This document shows, in pieces, positions 48,442 to 58,888 of a stretch of 64,000 nucleotides of DNA. Positions within the stretch are counted from its first letter, which is position 1, and every line of letters begins with the position of its first letter. The position numbers were made by a program, and so were the translations under genes. The notes below the pieces were generated by a model, which was not told where the DNA came from, searched no databases, and worked only from the letters and a program-made list of their open reading frames with translations. This DNA is from Candidatus Ferrigenium bremense. Its GTDB lineage: Bacteria; Pseudomonadota; Gammaproteobacteria; Burkholderiales; Gallionellaceae. Where the stretch lies: positions 1 to 64,000 of the forward strand of contig JAGRPI010000018.1 of the NCBI GenBank assembly GCA_019449635.1, given 5' to 3'.

Positions 48442-48641
48442 ATAGCGTGAGTTTTATGTGTATAGAATGTTAATAATTCATGTTTTTATGCAAGGTGTAT
48501 AAGTTATCCACATTACCGTTGCAACCTATCAACAGCAATTCTCTGTGCTTTACTGTTTCGTATTTAAATGTATTAAAAAGGTTTTTTGGGTTGTTAACAT
48601 AATTTTGAATGGTCTATTAGTTCTTATTAAAGGTTTATATT
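48442..48641. other. oriC: Candidate oriC / DnaA-box region between dnaA and dnaN
   Basis: 200 nt, markedly AT-rich, no gene. It contains one exact DnaA box (TTATCCACA, 48504-48512). Directly before it, in inverted orientation, lies a two-mismatch box (GGTGTATAA, 48494-48502), and a third near-box is TGTGTATAG (48457-48465). The AT-rich runs on both sides (TTAATAATTC near 48470; ATTTAAATGTATTAAAAAGG near 48570) could be the unwinding element. Together with the single box upstream of dnaA this may be a two-part origin. Function inferred from composition and context. Confidence 0.6.
48504..48512 (+). promoter_or_regulatory. DnaA box between dnaA and dnaN
   Basis: TTATCCACA, exact consensus on the plus strand, paired head-to-head with a weaker box one base upstream. 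Confidence 0.85.
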
Positions 48642-49748
48642 ATGTTTATTGAAAAGATAGATAAAGAAATCATACTCAAACCACTGCAGGTAGTTATTGG
48701 CATCGTAGAACGAAAACAAACTTTGCCGATCCTGTCGAATGTCCTTATTGAAAATCAGGACGGCAAGATGCGTTTTACGACGACGGACCTGGAAATACAA
48801 ATTACTACGACTATCGATACCGGCGCGCCTGGTGGACAAAACGCAGCTTTTACCGTTGGCGGAAAAAAACTTCAAGAAATATTAAGGGTTCTTCCCGAGC
48901 AAAGCAAAATCACCATTGACATCAAGGAAAGCAAGGTTCAGATTAAGACCAATAAAAGCCGCTTCAGTCTGCAAACTTTGCCTGCCCTGGATTTCCCCAA
49001 GTTAAGCAATCAACTGGAAAACGCAAAAAAAATCGTACTGCCGCAAAAGGAATTGAAAAATTTGCTGCTTTCCATTCAGTACGCAATGGCGCAACAAGAT
49101 GTGCGTTATTACCTTAACGGTGTTTTACTGATTGTTGATGGCAACAAACTCAAAGCAGTGGCTACCGACGGGCATCGACTTGCCTATAACGCCAGCGTTA
49201 TTGAAGGGCGTCATGAAAAGCAGGAAATCATCCTGCCGCGCAAAGCTGTCACGGAATTATCCAAACTGTTGGCGGATAACGATGAAGGCGTCGAGCTGGA
49301 GTTCTCTCAACAGCAAGTTAAGGCTACCTTTTCTGGCATCACCCTGATAACAAAAGTAATTGAAGGGAAATTTCCAGATTATGAACGCGTCATACCGAAA
49401 TACGACAATCATCTCCAGATGGAGCGGGTCTTGATCCAGCAAGCTTTGCAGCGCGCCGCAATATTGTCCAATGAAAAATTCAGAGGCGTGCGTTTTGTGC
49501 TGACCGAGAAAAATCTCAGCATTATTAGCAGCAATAGCGAACAGGAAGAGGCTCAGGAAGAAATCGAAACCGAGTATCACGGCGAAGCCTTGGATATCGG
49601 TTTCAACGTCAATTACCTGATGGATGGGCTGAACAATATCAGCAGCAGCACGGCCACCTTCTCATTTGGCGACCCCAACAGCAGTATTCTGATGACCACA
49701 CCAGACAATCAGGAATTCCGCTATGTCGTCATGCCGATGCGCATTTAG
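48642..49748 (+). CDS. dnaN: DNA polymerase III beta subunit (sliding clamp)
   Basis: 368 residues (E. coli 366), three similar clamp domains. Landmarks: VIGIVERKQTLPILSNVLIE, KLKAVATDGHRLAYN, FPDYERVIPKYDNH and the C-terminal VVMPMRI that ends DnaN proteins. It encircles DNA and tethers polymerase III. An AAAGG precedes the ATG by 9 nt. The N-terminus FIEKIDKEIILKPLQVV is normal. Confidence 0.98.
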   Translation: MFIEKIDKEIILKPLQVVIGIVERKQTLPILSNVLIENQDGKMRFTTTDLEIQITTTIDTGAPGGQNAAFTVGGKKLQEILRVLPEQSKITIDIKESKVQIKTNKSRFSLQTLPALDFPKLSNQLENAKKIVLPQKELKNLLLSIQYAMAQQDVRYYLNGVLLIVDGNKLKAVATDGHRLAYNASVIEGRHEKQEIILPRKAVTELSKLLADNDEGVELEFSQQQVKATFSGITLITKVIEGKFPDYERVIPKYDNHLQMERVLIQQALQRAAILSNEKFRGVRFVLTEKNLSIISSNSEQEEAQEEIETEYHGEALDIGFNVNYLMDGLNNISSSTATFSFGDPNSSILMTTPDNQEFRYVVMPMRI

Positions 49749-49759
49749 GGGTACTCAAC

Positions 49760-49775
49760 TGTTCCACGTGAAACA
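49760..49775. promoter_or_regulatory. parS: Second parS site, between dnaN and gyrB
   Basis: TGTTCCACGTGAAACA. It differs from the perfect palindrome only at position 5, which is variable in the consensus TGTTNCACGTGAAACA. With the site near mnmG it brackets the origin region. Confidence 0.88.
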
Positions 49776-49795
49776 TACCAAATATCAGGAAATAA

Positions 49796-52177
<2,382 letters not shown>

Positions 52178-52186
52178 AAGGTGCGG

Positions 52187-52219
52187 CGGATGTCCTGACA
52201 ATTCCGTCAGGGACATCCG
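52187..52219 (+). terminator. Hairpin after gyrB
   Basis: CGGATGTCCTGAC pairs with GTCAGGGACATCCG (one bulged G) around a 6-nt loop, 10 nt past the gyrB stop. The stem is long and stable, but the T-run behind it is weak (CCTTTTCG). Confidence 0.65.
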
Positions 52220-52276
52220 GCAATAGCCACCCTTTTCGTATTAGAAAACACTTTGAATTTGAACTAAATATAGATT

Positions 52277-53452
52277 ATGTCCACACCGGTAACATTTTTC
52301 CCCCATCATTCCAGAAAAATAACAGAACCCGCACCCGATACATCGCCCATCGTGGGCAACCGCGTGGAATTGCAACTGCTCACCACCCTGACGTGCAACC
52401 TGAAATGCACCTACTGCTCGCTCGGCGTGGGCGACATGGTCGGTTCGCAGGGAGAGGTCTCCTACACCACCGAGGCGCTGGATGCCTTCATCAAGAAGCA
52501 TCTTTCCGAGCATGAGGTTTATGTCACTTTCTACGGCGGCGAACCGACCCTGAATCTCGATTTCATCAAGGAGATCATGGCGCGCTACCCCACCTTCCGC
52601 TTCCAGCTCCAGACCAACGGCACGCTGCTGGATGGCCTGCCGGACAGCGTCCTGACCAACCTCTCCAACATCCTGCTTTCCATCGACGGCGGCGAGGCGA
52701 TCACCGACGGTTTCCGCGGGCGCGGCGTGTACCGGCAGGTGGTCAAGAACACCCGGGCGGTGCGCGACCGGATGGCGGGCACCTTCACGGCGCGCGTAAC
52801 CTGGAGCAGCGAAGAGACCTCCTTCGAGGAACTGGACGAGCTGGCGGACACCTTCGATTATGTGTATTTTCAGTTCGTCGCCGGAGAAGGTACCTATACC
52901 CCCGCCGCGATGGAGAAGAAAAAAGCGGTGATCACACAGCTGGTAGACAAGTTCTTTTCCAGCGACAAGTTGTACCCCATGATCCCGATCATGGGGATCG
53001 TGCGCAACAAGGTGCTGCCCTCACGGGCCACCGAGCTCTATCACGGCAAGACCCAATGCCGGGTGTCCACGCATATCCTCAATGTGATGCCGGACGGCAA
53101 GATTTTCCCCTGCCCCGATATGATGTACGTACCCGAAATGCTGCAAGGCGACGTGAACGCGAACTGGCTCAAGCCCAGCCCGCTGCAGCCGCACCCCGAC
53201 ATGCCGTGCGACCAGTGCGAAGCGCAGCCGTGGTGCCGGGGCAACTGTCTGAAGAATCTCTATCTTGCTTACGTGAAAGGCGACCAGAAATACCGCGATA
53301 ACGTCGTCGATCCGATCTGCGACCTGGTCAGGTTCCTCGGAAGGGAAATAGACCGCCACGACCCGATTGCCTGGTACGCGAAAGCCCCGCTGGACGTGCG
53401 CAAGACCCTGCGCGACTGTGAGGTCTACGAATATGTGGAAATCATGCCCTGA
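52277..53452 (+). CDS. Radical SAM/SPASM-domain protein
   Basis: 391 residues. The radical SAM cluster motif is CNLKCTYC (C40, C44, C47), followed by FYGGEPTLN (85-93), LQTNGTLL (111-118) and LSIDGG. The C-terminal part holds seven further cysteines at 261, 279, 311, 314, 320, 324 and 348, arranged as a SPASM domain that binds one or two auxiliary Fe-S clusters. Such enzymes modify peptides or proteins (sulfatase-maturase and RiPP-maturase type). I see no sulfatase and no clear small precursor peptide next to it. It is followed after 65 nt by the cytochrome c'-like gene. The target is unknown. Confidence 0.85.
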   Translation: MSTPVTFFPHHSRKITEPAPDTSPIVGNRVELQLLTTLTCNLKCTYCSLGVGDMVGSQGEVSYTTEALDAFIKKHLSEHEVYVTFYGGEPTLNLDFIKEIMARYPTFRFQLQTNGTLLDGLPDSVLTNLSNILLSIDGGEAITDGFRGRGVYRQVVKNTRAVRDRMAGTFTARVTWSSEETSFEELDELADTFDYVYFQFVAGEGTYTPAAMEKKKAVITQLVDKFFSSDKLYPMIPIMGIVRNKVLPSRATELYHGKTQCRVSTHILNVMPDGKIFPCPDMMYVPEMLQGDVNANWLKPSPLQPHPDMPCDQCEAQPWCRGNCLKNLYLAYVKGDQKYRDNVVDPICDLVRFLGREIDRHDPIAWYAKAPLDVRKTLRDCEVYEYVEIMP

Positions 53453-53517
53453 CGCGATGACAATGCGTAGCAACGCCGCGATTCACCCGCAAAACGGAGT
53501 TATGGAGGTTACCTAAG

Positions 53518-53982
53518 ATGAAATCGAACAAACTCGCCATAGTCGCCCTGCTGCTCTGGGTTATCACGATTGCCGTATTTGCCTGGTTCTTCATACGCGG
53601 GAATACCGCTGCGGGAACCGACGGGAGAAGCGCAATCGTATTGCAGCCCGGCGAGCGCGATTTCGTCATGGCCGAAATGCGCGGGCTGCTGGCCGCGACG
53701 CAGGAGATCATGGAGGGCGCGAGCCAGAATGATACACAGCGCATCGTCAAGGCGGCTCGCAGCGCGGGCATGGCGGGCACTGCGGACGTCAACCCGGCGC
53801 TGATGATCAAGCTGCCGATCGAGTTCAAGAAACTGGCCATGGGCATGCACGGCGACATGGATGAAATCGCCAAGGCCGGCGAAGGCGGCAAACCGGTGCC
53901 GGAACTGCTGAAAATGACTTCCAGTGCGTTGGTGAAATGCGTGGCTTGCCATAAGGCGTGGCAGATCAAGGCAGGAAATTAG
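53518..53982 (+). CDS. Membrane-anchored cytochrome c'-like protein
   Basis: 154 residues. An N-terminal hydrophobic helix (LAIVALLLWVITIAVFAWFF, 6-25) without an obvious cleavage site probably anchors it with the rest in the periplasm. The remainder is helical (RDFVMAEMRGLLAATQEIMEG; LMIKLPIEFKKLAMGMHGDMDEIAK) and ends with one heme-c site CVACH at 141-145. A C-terminal CxxCH after a four-helix body resembles cytochrome c' / c556. The role could be electron transfer or gas binding. It is preceded by GGAGG and may form an operon with the radical SAM gene. Confidence 0.8.
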   Translation: MKSNKLAIVALLLWVITIAVFAWFFIRGNTAAGTDGRSAIVLQPGERDFVMAEMRGLLAATQEIMEGASQNDTQRIVKAARSAGMAGTADVNPALMIKLPIEFKKLAMGMHGDMDEIAKAGEGGKPVPELLKMTSSALVKCVACHKAWQIKAGN

Positions 53983-53994
53983 AGCGTAAATCGT

Positions 53995-54567
53995 ATGGAA
54001 TACATATCGCTGTTCCGAATGCCAACCCCGATGAAGATTACCGGGCGTTCTTCAAGCATCACGAATGCATTTACCAATTCCATAATTCCCGTGGTGCCGC
54101 CAAACACCGAAGAAGTCAAACAGGCCTTGAAAATTCTCGGGATGACTCCTGAAACATTTCAGTGTGCATACTGCGGCGGCGTTGCATCCGAATGGGATCA
54201 CCTGCGCCCGCTCGTCAAAGACAAAAAACCAACTGGCTATATCTCAGAAATCCACAACCTCGTGCCATCCTGCGGTAAGTGCAATCAATCAAAGGGCAAC
54301 AAAGATTGGAAGGTTTGGATGATGGGTACCGCTGCGTTGTCACCGACCGCTCGTGGCATCCAAGACATCGCTGAAAGAATCAAGCGGTTGGAAGCTTACG
54401 AAAATTGGTGTATGCCCACCAAGATGGATTTTGAGGCGGTAGCGGGTAAAGAAGTTTGGTCACAGCATTGGCAAAATTGGGAGCGAGTGCAGTCTCTCAT
54501 GCGCGAGTCGCAAGAACTTGCCGCGAAAATTAATCTTAAGGTAGCAAGTGCGTACAAAGCACTTTAA
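53995..54567 (+). CDS. HNH endonuclease
   Basis: 190 residues. A classic HNH module: C57-AYC60, EWDHLRPL (D68, H69), IHNLVPSC (N88, C93), KCNQSKGNKDW (C96). The cysteines bind a structural zinc and the histidines/asparagine the catalytic metal. The rest of the protein (about 120-190) is helical and unrelated to a domain I know. Base composition is visibly lower in GC than that of its neighbours, which suggests acquisition. There is no intron, methyltransferase or phage gene beside it. It could be a solitary nuclease or defence remnant. No clear Shine-Dalgarno; ATGs at 54019 and 54031 are alternatives. Confidence 0.8.
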   Translation: MEYISLFRMPTPMKITGRSSSITNAFTNSIIPVVPPNTEEVKQALKILGMTPETFQCAYCGGVASEWDHLRPLVKDKKPTGYISEIHNLVPSCGKCNQSKGNKDWKVWMMGTAALSPTARGIQDIAERIKRLEAYENWCMPTKMDFEAVAGKEVWSQHWQNWERVQSLMRESQELAAKINLKVASAYKAL

Positions 54568-54590
54568 TACTGTGCTTCAGCAAATCGCCC

Positions 54591-54606
54591 AAAAGCGGCC
54601 TTTTTG
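54591..54606. terminator. Possible two-way terminator between HNH gene and topA
   Basis: AAAAG / CTTTT with the loop CGGC, followed by a further T on the plus strand, lies in the 58-nt gap between converging genes. Short stem, so weak. Confidence 0.4.
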
Positions 54607-54625
54607 TCATTCGTTGAGCTGAACG

Positions 54626-57286
54626 TTAGGCTTTTTTCTTGGTAGCTCTCTTCGCGGCAGGCTTGGCTACCTTGGCGGTAGCGACCTTCTTTGTGGCTGG
54701 CTTAGCCACCTTCTCAGCAGCGACCTTTTTAGTAGCAGGTTTAGCCGCCTTCGGTTCGGCCTTGGCCTTGGGTGCTGCTTTCGCCTTGGACGTCTTGGTT
54801 GCCGTCTTGGCTTTAGCGGCCGGTTTTTTCGCTCCCTTGGTCTTCCCTACCCCGCCCTTCGCCGCCTTGGCGGCGATCAGTTCTAGTGCTTCTTCCAGCG
54901 TGATCTCGTCCGGCGACACGCCCTTGGGCAGCGTGGCGTTGACCTTGCCGTGGCGGGCGTAGGGGCCGTAGCGGCCGCTGCAGATTTCCACGCTGGCCTT
55001 GTCGTCCGGGTGGTCGCCGAGGGTGCGCAATACCGTGTTGCCGTCCCTCGCCTGCGCCAGCAGTTCCACGGCGCGATCCAGCCCGATGTCAAAGATGCTG
55101 TCGCTGCGCGGGATGGACTTGAACTTGCCGTCGTGGCCGATATAGGGGCCGAAGCGTCCGATGTTGACGATGACTTTCTTGCCGGTTTCGGGGTGCGCGC
55201 CGAGCTCGCGCGGCAATGCCAGCAGCTTCAGTGCACCGGCCAGATCGGCCTGTTCCAGCGGCATTTCTTTCGGCCATGACACGCGCTTGGGCTTAATCTT
55301 TTCGCCTTTGACCGCTTCGCCCAGTTGCACGTAGTGGCCGTACGGGCCGCGCAGCAGCAACACGGGCTGGTTGGCCTCGGGATGCACGCCCAGCTCCACT
55401 CTTGCCGAGGCATCGTCCTGCGATTCGCCGCTCAGGCTGCGTTTGTATTTGCACTCCGGGTAGTTGGTGCAGCTGATGAAGCTGCCGTATTTGCTGAGTT
55501 TTTTGGCGAGCGGCTTGCCGCACTCCGGACAGGCCTCGTCGATCAATTCCACCGGGCGGTCGATGCTGGCTTTTTCCTTGATGAGGATGGAAAAACCCTT
55601 CCAGAATTCATCCATCACGCCGATCCAGTCGCGCTTGCCTGCGGAAACTTCGTCCAGCTCGTCTTCGAGGTGGGCGGTGAAATCGTAGTCCACATAGCGG
55701 GTGAAATGGTCGGTGAGGAAACGCGTGACGACGCGCCCGACATCGGTCGGGACGAAGCGTTTCTTGTCGAGAACGGCGTATTCCCTCGCTTGCAGCGTCG
55801 AGATGATGGTCGCGTAAGTGGACGGGCGGCCGATGCCGTATTCTTCCAGTGTCTTTACCAGGCTGGCTTCGGAAAAGCGCGGCGGCGGCTGGGTGAAGTG
55901 CTGTTCGCCATACAGCTTGTCGATAGGGATTACATCACCCTCGGCCAGTGGCGGCAGCTTGCCGCCCTCTTCTTCCTCGGCATCGTCCACGTCTTCCATG
56001 TACACGCCGATGAAGCCGGGGAACACCAGGGTCTGGCCGGAAGCGCGGAACAGCGTTGTGTCGCCGCCGAGGCGGATGTCCAGGCTGACCGTGTCGAAAC
56101 GCGCCGGAGCCATCTGGCACGCCAGGGTGCGCTTCCAGATCATCTCGTAGAGGCGCGCCTGGTCGGCGCTCAGGTGGTCGCGCAGGCTGTCCGGCGTGCG
56201 CAGGATCGAGGTCGGGCGGATTGCTTCGTGGGATTCCTGCGCGTTCTTGGTCTTGCTCTTGTAAGTTGGCTGTGTCGAAGGCAGATATTCCGACGAGAAA
56301 TTATCCTTGATGTAATCGCGGATTTCCTGCACCGCCTCCTTCGCTAGGGACACCGAGTCGGTACGCATGTAGGAAATCAGGCCGACGGTCTGGCCGCCGA
56401 TGTCCACGCCTTCATATAGCGATTGCGCGGTGCGCATGGTGCGCTCGGCGGACATGCCAAGCTTGCGTACAGCCTCCTGTTGCAATGTGGAGGTGGTGAA
56501 CGGTGCGGCGGCATAGCGCTGCTTGGCCTTCTTCTCGACGCGTACCACCTTGGGCGGCAGCTTGGCATCGTTCAGTTTGGCGTGAATCGCGTCGTATTCG
56601 GTCTGGCTGCCGATACTGAGCTGCTCGAGTTTCTTGCCTTGGTATTGGAACAATTTGGCTGTGAACGGTTGGTGATCCTTGTGGCTATCCAGATGCACCG
56701 TCCAGTATTCCTGGCTCTTGAACGCATCGATCTCCAGTTCACGCTCGACGATCAGCCGCAATGCCGGACTTTGCACGCGGCCGGCAGATAAACCCGGGCG
56801 GATCTTGCGCCACAGCAGCGGCGACAGATTGAAGCCGACCAGATAGTCCAGTGCGCGCCGCGCCTGCTGCGCATTCACCAGCGGTAGCGAGATTTCGCGA
56901 GGGTGAGCGACCGCTTCGCGCACCGCCGACTGGGTGATTTCGTAGAACACCACGCGCTGCATCTTCTTTCCTTTGAGTGCGCGCTTACCTTTCAGCAATT
57001 CGGCGATATGCCAGGCGATCGCTTCCCCTTCGCGGTCCGGGTCGGGCGCCAGCAGGATATTGTCGGCCAGCGCGGCGGCTTTCGTAATCGCGTCGACATG
57101 TTTGCTGTTGCGCGCGATGGTCTCGTACTGCATCGCGAAATCATTCTCGGTATCGACCGCACCGGTCTTGGGCACCAGGTCGCGCACATGCCCGTACGAG
57201 GCGAGCACTTCGAAATCCTTGCCGAGGTATTTTTTGAGGGTCTTGGCCTTGGCAGGGGACTCGACGATCAGGAGGTTGGTTGCCAT
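54626..57286 (-). CDS. topA: DNA topoisomerase I
   Basis: 886 residues. The Toprim domain is at the N-terminus (LLIVESPAKAKTLKKYLG; APDPDREGEAIAWHI). The catalytic tyrosine is Y306 in LISYMRTDS. One four-cysteine zinc finger is visible at C586/C589/C606/C612 (CPECGK, CTNYPECKYKR), then TopoI repeat domains (GRFGPYIGHDGKFKSIP; GRYGPYARHGKVNATLPKG). The last 65 or so residues are an Ala/Lys/Pro-rich tail with recurring KPATKKVA units. It relaxes negative supercoils. It is the last gene of the run LysM-dprA-smg-topA. Confidence 0.97.
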   Translation of the reverse strand: MATNLLIVESPAKAKTLKKYLGKDFEVLASYGHVRDLVPKTGAVDTENDFAMQYETIARNSKHVDAITKAAALADNILLAPDPDREGEAIAWHIAELLKGKRALKGKKMQRVVFYEITQSAVREAVAHPREISLPLVNAQQARRALDYLVGFNLSPLLWRKIRPGLSAGRVQSPALRLIVERELEIDAFKSQEYWTVHLDSHKDHQPFTAKLFQYQGKKLEQLSIGSQTEYDAIHAKLNDAKLPPKVVRVEKKAKQRYAAAPFTTSTLQQEAVRKLGMSAERTMRTAQSLYEGVDIGGQTVGLISYMRTDSVSLAKEAVQEIRDYIKDNFSSEYLPSTQPTYKSKTKNAQESHEAIRPTSILRTPDSLRDHLSADQARLYEMIWKRTLACQMAPARFDTVSLDIRLGGDTTLFRASGQTLVFPGFIGVYMEDVDDAEEEEGGKLPPLAEGDVIPIDKLYGEQHFTQPPPRFSEASLVKTLEEYGIGRPSTYATIISTLQAREYAVLDKKRFVPTDVGRVVTRFLTDHFTRYVDYDFTAHLEDELDEVSAGKRDWIGVMDEFWKGFSILIKEKASIDRPVELIDEACPECGKPLAKKLSKYGSFISCTNYPECKYKRSLSGESQDDASARVELGVHPEANQPVLLLRGPYGHYVQLGEAVKGEKIKPKRVSWPKEMPLEQADLAGALKLLALPRELGAHPETGKKVIVNIGRFGPYIGHDGKFKSIPRSDSIFDIGLDRAVELLAQARDGNTVLRTLGDHPDDKASVEICSGRYGPYARHGKVNATLPKGVSPDEITLEEALELIAAKAAKGGVGKTKGAKKPAAKAKTATKTSKAKAAPKAKAEPKAAKPATKKVAAEKVAKPATKKVATAKVAKPAAKRATKKKA

Positions 57287-57295
57287 GCGTGCGGG

Positions 57296-57751
57296 TTAAT
57301 GTAGTTGTGCCGAATTTAACGGGGTGAGCAACTCTTCGATCAACAGCGGGTCGAGATTCTGGTGGCGATTCCACAATACCATCAGCATGATCAGTTTGAG
57401 CTTATCCAGCCCGAGATTCTCCTGTTGCAGCGCGACGGCGCGGTCGATGATCATTTCGCGTTCGACGACAGAGATCATATGCTGCTGCTCGGCGAACAGC
57501 AAAAATTGGCGCGCCGCGAAGCCGATGCGCTGCAACTCGAGGCTGGCAAAATGGCGCAGTCCGGCATGCTCGAGGCTGGCCGGATAATTTTCCGGGTTCT
57601 GCTGCTGCAGCGCGGACAGCCAGGTCAGCGCTTCGCTGATCTCTTCGCCTTCGAAGCCGGCGGCGGAGAGTTTACGCGACAGTTTGTCCGGCTCCGGGTA
57701 GCTGCCGGCATCGAAATAACTTTCGAACAGGTACATCAGGATTTCAAACAT
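57296..57751 (-). CDS. smg: Smg family protein (DUF494)
   Basis: 151 residues, the full length of the family. FEILMYLFESYF at the start and LDKLKLIMLMVLWNRHQNLDPLLIEELL at the end are typical. Its function is not known; it is regularly found beside dprA and topA in beta- and gammaproteobacteria, as here (21-nt and 9-nt gaps). Confidence 0.92.
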   Translation of the reverse strand: MFEILMYLFESYFDAGSYPEPDKLSRKLSAAGFEGEEISEALTWLSALQQQNPENYPASLEHAGLRHFASLELQRIGFAARQFLLFAEQQHMISVVEREMIIDRAVALQQENLGLDKLKLIMLMVLWNRHQNLDPLLIEELLTPLNSAQLH

Positions 57752-57772
57752 GATTTACGCGAATAGTTTATT

Positions 57773-58864
57773 TTAATGAATGCGTTGGTACTGGCCGCCG
57801 GGTAGCGCGCTGATGCGCCCCTCCAGCTCGAGCGTTAACAGCATGGCGGATAGCTGGCTTACCGTCAAGCCGCAGCGCGCGCCAAGCGTATCCAGATCGA
57901 CCGGATCGAAGCCGATTTGTTCCAGCAGCGTGGAGTCTGCGCATTGCTGTGTGGCTTGGCTGCCGGCGGGAGTCGCGGGCAGTCCGCCCAGTTCCTCGAG
58001 GATATCCTGCGCGGTCTCGACCAGTTTTGCGCCCTGCTTGAGCAGCGCGTGGCAACCCTTGCTTTGTGGCGCGTGTATCGAGCCGGGGATGGCGAACACG
58101 TCCCTGCCCTGCTCCAGCGCCAGCCGCGCGGTGATCAGCGATCCGCTTTGCAGCGATGCTTCCACCACCAGGCAGCCGACGCTCATGCCGCTGATGATGC
58201 GGTTGCGGCGTGGGAAGTTGGCGGCCAGCGGCGGTGTGCCGAGCGGGAATTCCGAGACCAGCGCGCCCTGGCTGGCAAGTGCGTGAGCGAGGTCAAGGTT
58301 CGCGGCGGGATAGACTTTGTCCAGTCCGGTACCAACCACGCCGATGCTGCTGCCGCAATTGTTCCCTTGGCAGCGCAATGCGCCGCGATGCGCGGCGGCA
58401 TCGATACCGTGCGCCATGCCGCTGATGATGCACAGCCCGGCATCGCTCAGCGATTTGGCGAATGCCTCGGCGTTGGCTATGCCCTGCGGCGTGGCATTGC
58501 GGCTGCCGACCACGGCCAATGCGGGATAATTGAGCAGGTCGAGCCGCCCCTTCACATACAGCAACAGCGGCGGATCGGGAATGTTCAGCAGGGACTGTGG
58601 GTAATCGCTGTCGGCGAGAGTGACGATGCAGTTGTTGTTTTCTTCCAGCCAGGCCAGCACCGGTGCGAGGGCATCATCAGCGATACCCTTGCCGATCTCG
58701 GCAGCGGTATCCGGCTTGACGATGGACTTGAGCGAACCGGCGGAGGCGGCGAAAACAGCCTCCGGCGAACCGAATTCCTTCAACAGGCGGCGTGCGCTTT
58801 CGCCGCCCAGGCCGCGTGTCAGGCTGAGCGCCAGCCACGCCTTGAGTGAAGCATCGGGAGCCAC
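57773..58864 (-). CDS. dprA: DNA-processing protein DprA
   Basis: 363 residues. An N-terminal helical domain (LKAWLALSLTRGLGGESARRLL) precedes the Rossmann core: PALAVVGSRNATPQGIANA, ISGMAHGIDAAAHRGAL, GVVGTGLDKVYPAANLDL, SEFPLGTPPLAANFPRRNRIISGM, VVEASLQSGSLITARLALEQGRDVFAIPG. The C-terminus is a small winged-helix domain (VDLDTLGARCGLTVSQLSAML). It loads RecA on incoming single-stranded DNA in transformation. Starts at GTG. Confidence 0.96.
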   Translation of the reverse strand: MAPDASLKAWLALSLTRGLGGESARRLLKEFGSPEAVFAASAGSLKSIVKPDTAAEIGKGIADDALAPVLAWLEENNNCIVTLADSDYPQSLLNIPDPPLLLYVKGRLDLLNYPALAVVGSRNATPQGIANAEAFAKSLSDAGLCIISGMAHGIDAAAHRGALRCQGNNCGSSIGVVGTGLDKVYPAANLDLAHALASQGALVSEFPLGTPPLAANFPRRNRIISGMSVGCLVVEASLQSGSLITARLALEQGRDVFAIPGSIHAPQSKGCHALLKQGAKLVETAQDILEELGGLPATPAGSQATQQCADSTLLEQIGFDPVDLDTLGARCGLTVSQLSAMLLTLELEGRISALPGGQYQRIH

Positions 58865-58888
58865 GTGCGCTGCGTTCTGCGGAGATCT

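Noticed and set aside
52178-53517. A RiPP precursor peptide for the radical SAM enzyme.
   Set aside because: The gaps before and after the gene hold a hairpin and short spacers only; no small frame with a ribosome-binding site and peptide-like sequence was found.
54150-54567. HNH gene as part of a group II or group I intron.
   Set aside because: No reverse transcriptase, intron structure or interrupted host gene around it.
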